Source: JAWWPG01 sp033850885 (GTDB lineage Bacteria; Actinomycetota; Actinomycetes; Propionibacteriales; Nocardioidaceae). From it: a stretch of DNA of 64,000 nucleotides. The stretch is from the NCBI GenBank assembly GCA_033850885.1, contig JAWWPG010000063.1:76531-140530 (forward strand), written 5' to 3'. Each line of letters begins with the position of its first letter. The stretch's first letter is position 1. Made by a program: the position numbers and the translations under genes. Below are positions 63,059 through 64,000 of this stretch, one piece after another. The notes beneath the pieces were generated by a model that saw only the letters and a list, made by a program, of their open reading frames with translations, was not told the DNA's origin and ran no database searches.

Positions 63059-63943
63059 ATGTTCCGCATTAGTTGCCGTCAGGTCGTCACAGTCATGGCG
63101 ACGTTCGCTCTGCTTGCCCTACCCAATCCTCAGCTGGCACGAGAGACGCCGGCGCCCCTACCTGCTCGTGACCCAGCCACGAACCGGACGCTTGCAGCAC
63201 TAACGCCGGGCGTCCACGTTCAAGACATCACCGCGCGGTTGTTTCGCGGCGCAGTGGTCTCGCCCATGGAGGGGGTTCCGAGCTTGGGCAACGTATTCGT
63301 GATCGTTGGGGAGAACACCACTTATTCACACCTGAAGATGTCCAATGCCCCGTATTTGCTCGGCACTTTGCGGCCACGAGCAGCCTGGCTCAGCCAATAT
63401 TACGGCACGACTCATTGGTCACAGGCCAACTACGTCGCGATGACCTCGGGCCAGTTCACGAAGTGCGAGCAGCACGACTATGGGGTTGCCTGTCACCAGA
63501 ACGTGGACAACCTGTTCCACCAGCTCGATGTGGTTGGCAAGACATGGAAAACTTGGCTGGCAGGTGGCACCGCACGATGTGACACCGGATCAGGAGGCTC
63601 CTGCCCACCCCAAGGACCGTGCCCTCTCACCGGCTTTTACACCACCGGTAATCCGGCAATCCTCTACGACAACATCGAGGGAGTAGGCAGCAAATGGTCC
63701 GCCACCAACAAGTCGCAGGAGTGTCTCAACAACGACATCTACGCTGGTCATCCCATGACCAAGTTCAACCAGGCACTGGCGCAGGGAACGGTCCCTGACT
63801 TCAACTACATACTTCCCAATGGCTGTGAGGACGGGGAAGGCAACTGTAAACCGGTGAACAACCGGTACACGCAGTTGGGACTGCCCAGGCTCTGGTTGAC
63901 ACCGAGGGCGGGTTGTTCTCAGGCCGCGGGTGCGGCTGAGTAG
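63059..63943 (+). pseudogene. Secreted phosphoesterase (PF04185-like), interrupted by an insertion sequence
   Basis: The N-terminus has a signal sequence (RQVVTVMATFALLALPNPQL). The family region follows: NVFVIVGENTTYSHLKM with the metal-binding Glu-Asn, YYGTTHWSQANYVAMTSGQF, and FNYILPNGCEDGEGNCKPV. Homology stops abruptly after NNRYTQ at about 63874. The remaining codons, to a stop at 63943, come from an IS3 terminal region. A phosphoesterase of this family normally continues for 100-200 more residues. ATG 63059 follows AGGTG; GTG 63050 is an alternative. Confidence 0.78.
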
Positions 63944-64000
63944 ATGGTCTCAAACTCGGTCGGGGTGAGTCTGCCGAGGGCGGCTTGTCTGCGTCGGCGG
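63876..64000 (-). mobile_element. IS3-family insertion sequence, terminal end (continues beyond window)
   Basis: From about 63876 (TGGGACTGCCCAGG) the sequence no longer codes for phosphoesterase. The minus strand encodes the end of an IS3-type OrfB. The 5' TG dinucleotide and the GACTGCCC element resemble IS3 terminal repeats. Only one end is in the window, so the target duplication and the full element cannot be seen. Confidence 0.72.
63919..64000 (-). CDS. IS3-family transposase OrfB, C-terminal fragment
   Basis: On the minus strand a frame ending at a TGA (63921-63919) reads RRRQAALGRLTPTEFETIYS before a short AAPAA tail. The ALG-x-LTP-x-EFE block is the conserved C-terminus of IS3-family OrfB integrase-type transposases. 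The gene is truncated by the window edge. It transposes the element that interrupts the phosphoesterase gene. Confidence 0.8.
   Translation of the reverse strand, partial: RRRRQAALGRLTPTEFETIYSAAPAA

Overview
The window comes from a high-GC Actinomycetota chromosome. GC is high throughout, GTG starts and 1-4 bp stop/start overlaps are common, and the glycine-cleavage/cell-division block has the same order as Mycobacterium tuberculosis Rv1822-Rv1832. It also has a DUF5999 protein and an actinobacterial-type (group 1h) [NiFe] hydrogenase. Nothing fixes the genus. The gene set looks more like a soil actinomycete (Streptomyces or Nocardioides type) than a mycobacterium, but that is inference.

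Layout. 0-9 kb: 3' end of sbcC, a DUF5999 protein, a tldD-tldE protease pair, a serine beta-lactamase-fold hydrolase translationally coupled to gcvP, and a glycine riboswitch ahead of gcvP. 9-14.6 kb: the conserved minus-strand block (read right to left) pgsA-like, DUF881, small basic protein, DUF881, gcvH, garA (FHA), FtsR-like MerR, bifunctional nuclease, second MerR. 14.8-24 kb (plus strand): OmpR/HisK two-component system, an AAA+ (Mg-chelatase-like)/VWA pair, and two membrane glycosyltransferase genes. 24-27.4 kb: tyrosine/homogentisate catabolism (hmgA, an unrecognised gene, fahA). A palindrome cluster and a DJ-1/PfpI gene remnant follow, then an IclR regulator.

28.4-43.3 kb is one co-directional minus-strand hydrogenase locus. 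From its 5' end it reads hypA, hypB, small subunit, large subunit, NifU/Rieske-like fusion, DUF5947-like, DUF6084-like, an unrecognised 482-aa protein, two 39-aa DUF6893-like mini-proteins, endopeptidase, a HypC-HypF fusion, stand-alone hypC, hypD, hypE and a DUF6390-like gene. Many junctions overlap by ATGA or GTGA. It appears to encode a complete high-affinity H2-oxidising enzyme plus its NiFe(CN)2CO maturation apparatus, with several accessory proteins of unknown function. It is the most interesting part of the window.

43.4-64 kb is more accessory. It holds an isochorismatase-like hydrolase, an NhaA-DsbA fusion, small hypothetical proteins, YjbQ, a SNF2 helicase followed by a NYN-type protein, TetR/cupin and MarR/SDR divergent pairs with visible palindromes, an AlkX-like glycosylase, and several secreted or membrane proteins of unknown role. 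At the right edge an IS3-family element interrupts a secreted phosphoesterase gene. No tRNA, rRNA, CRISPR array or prophage was seen.
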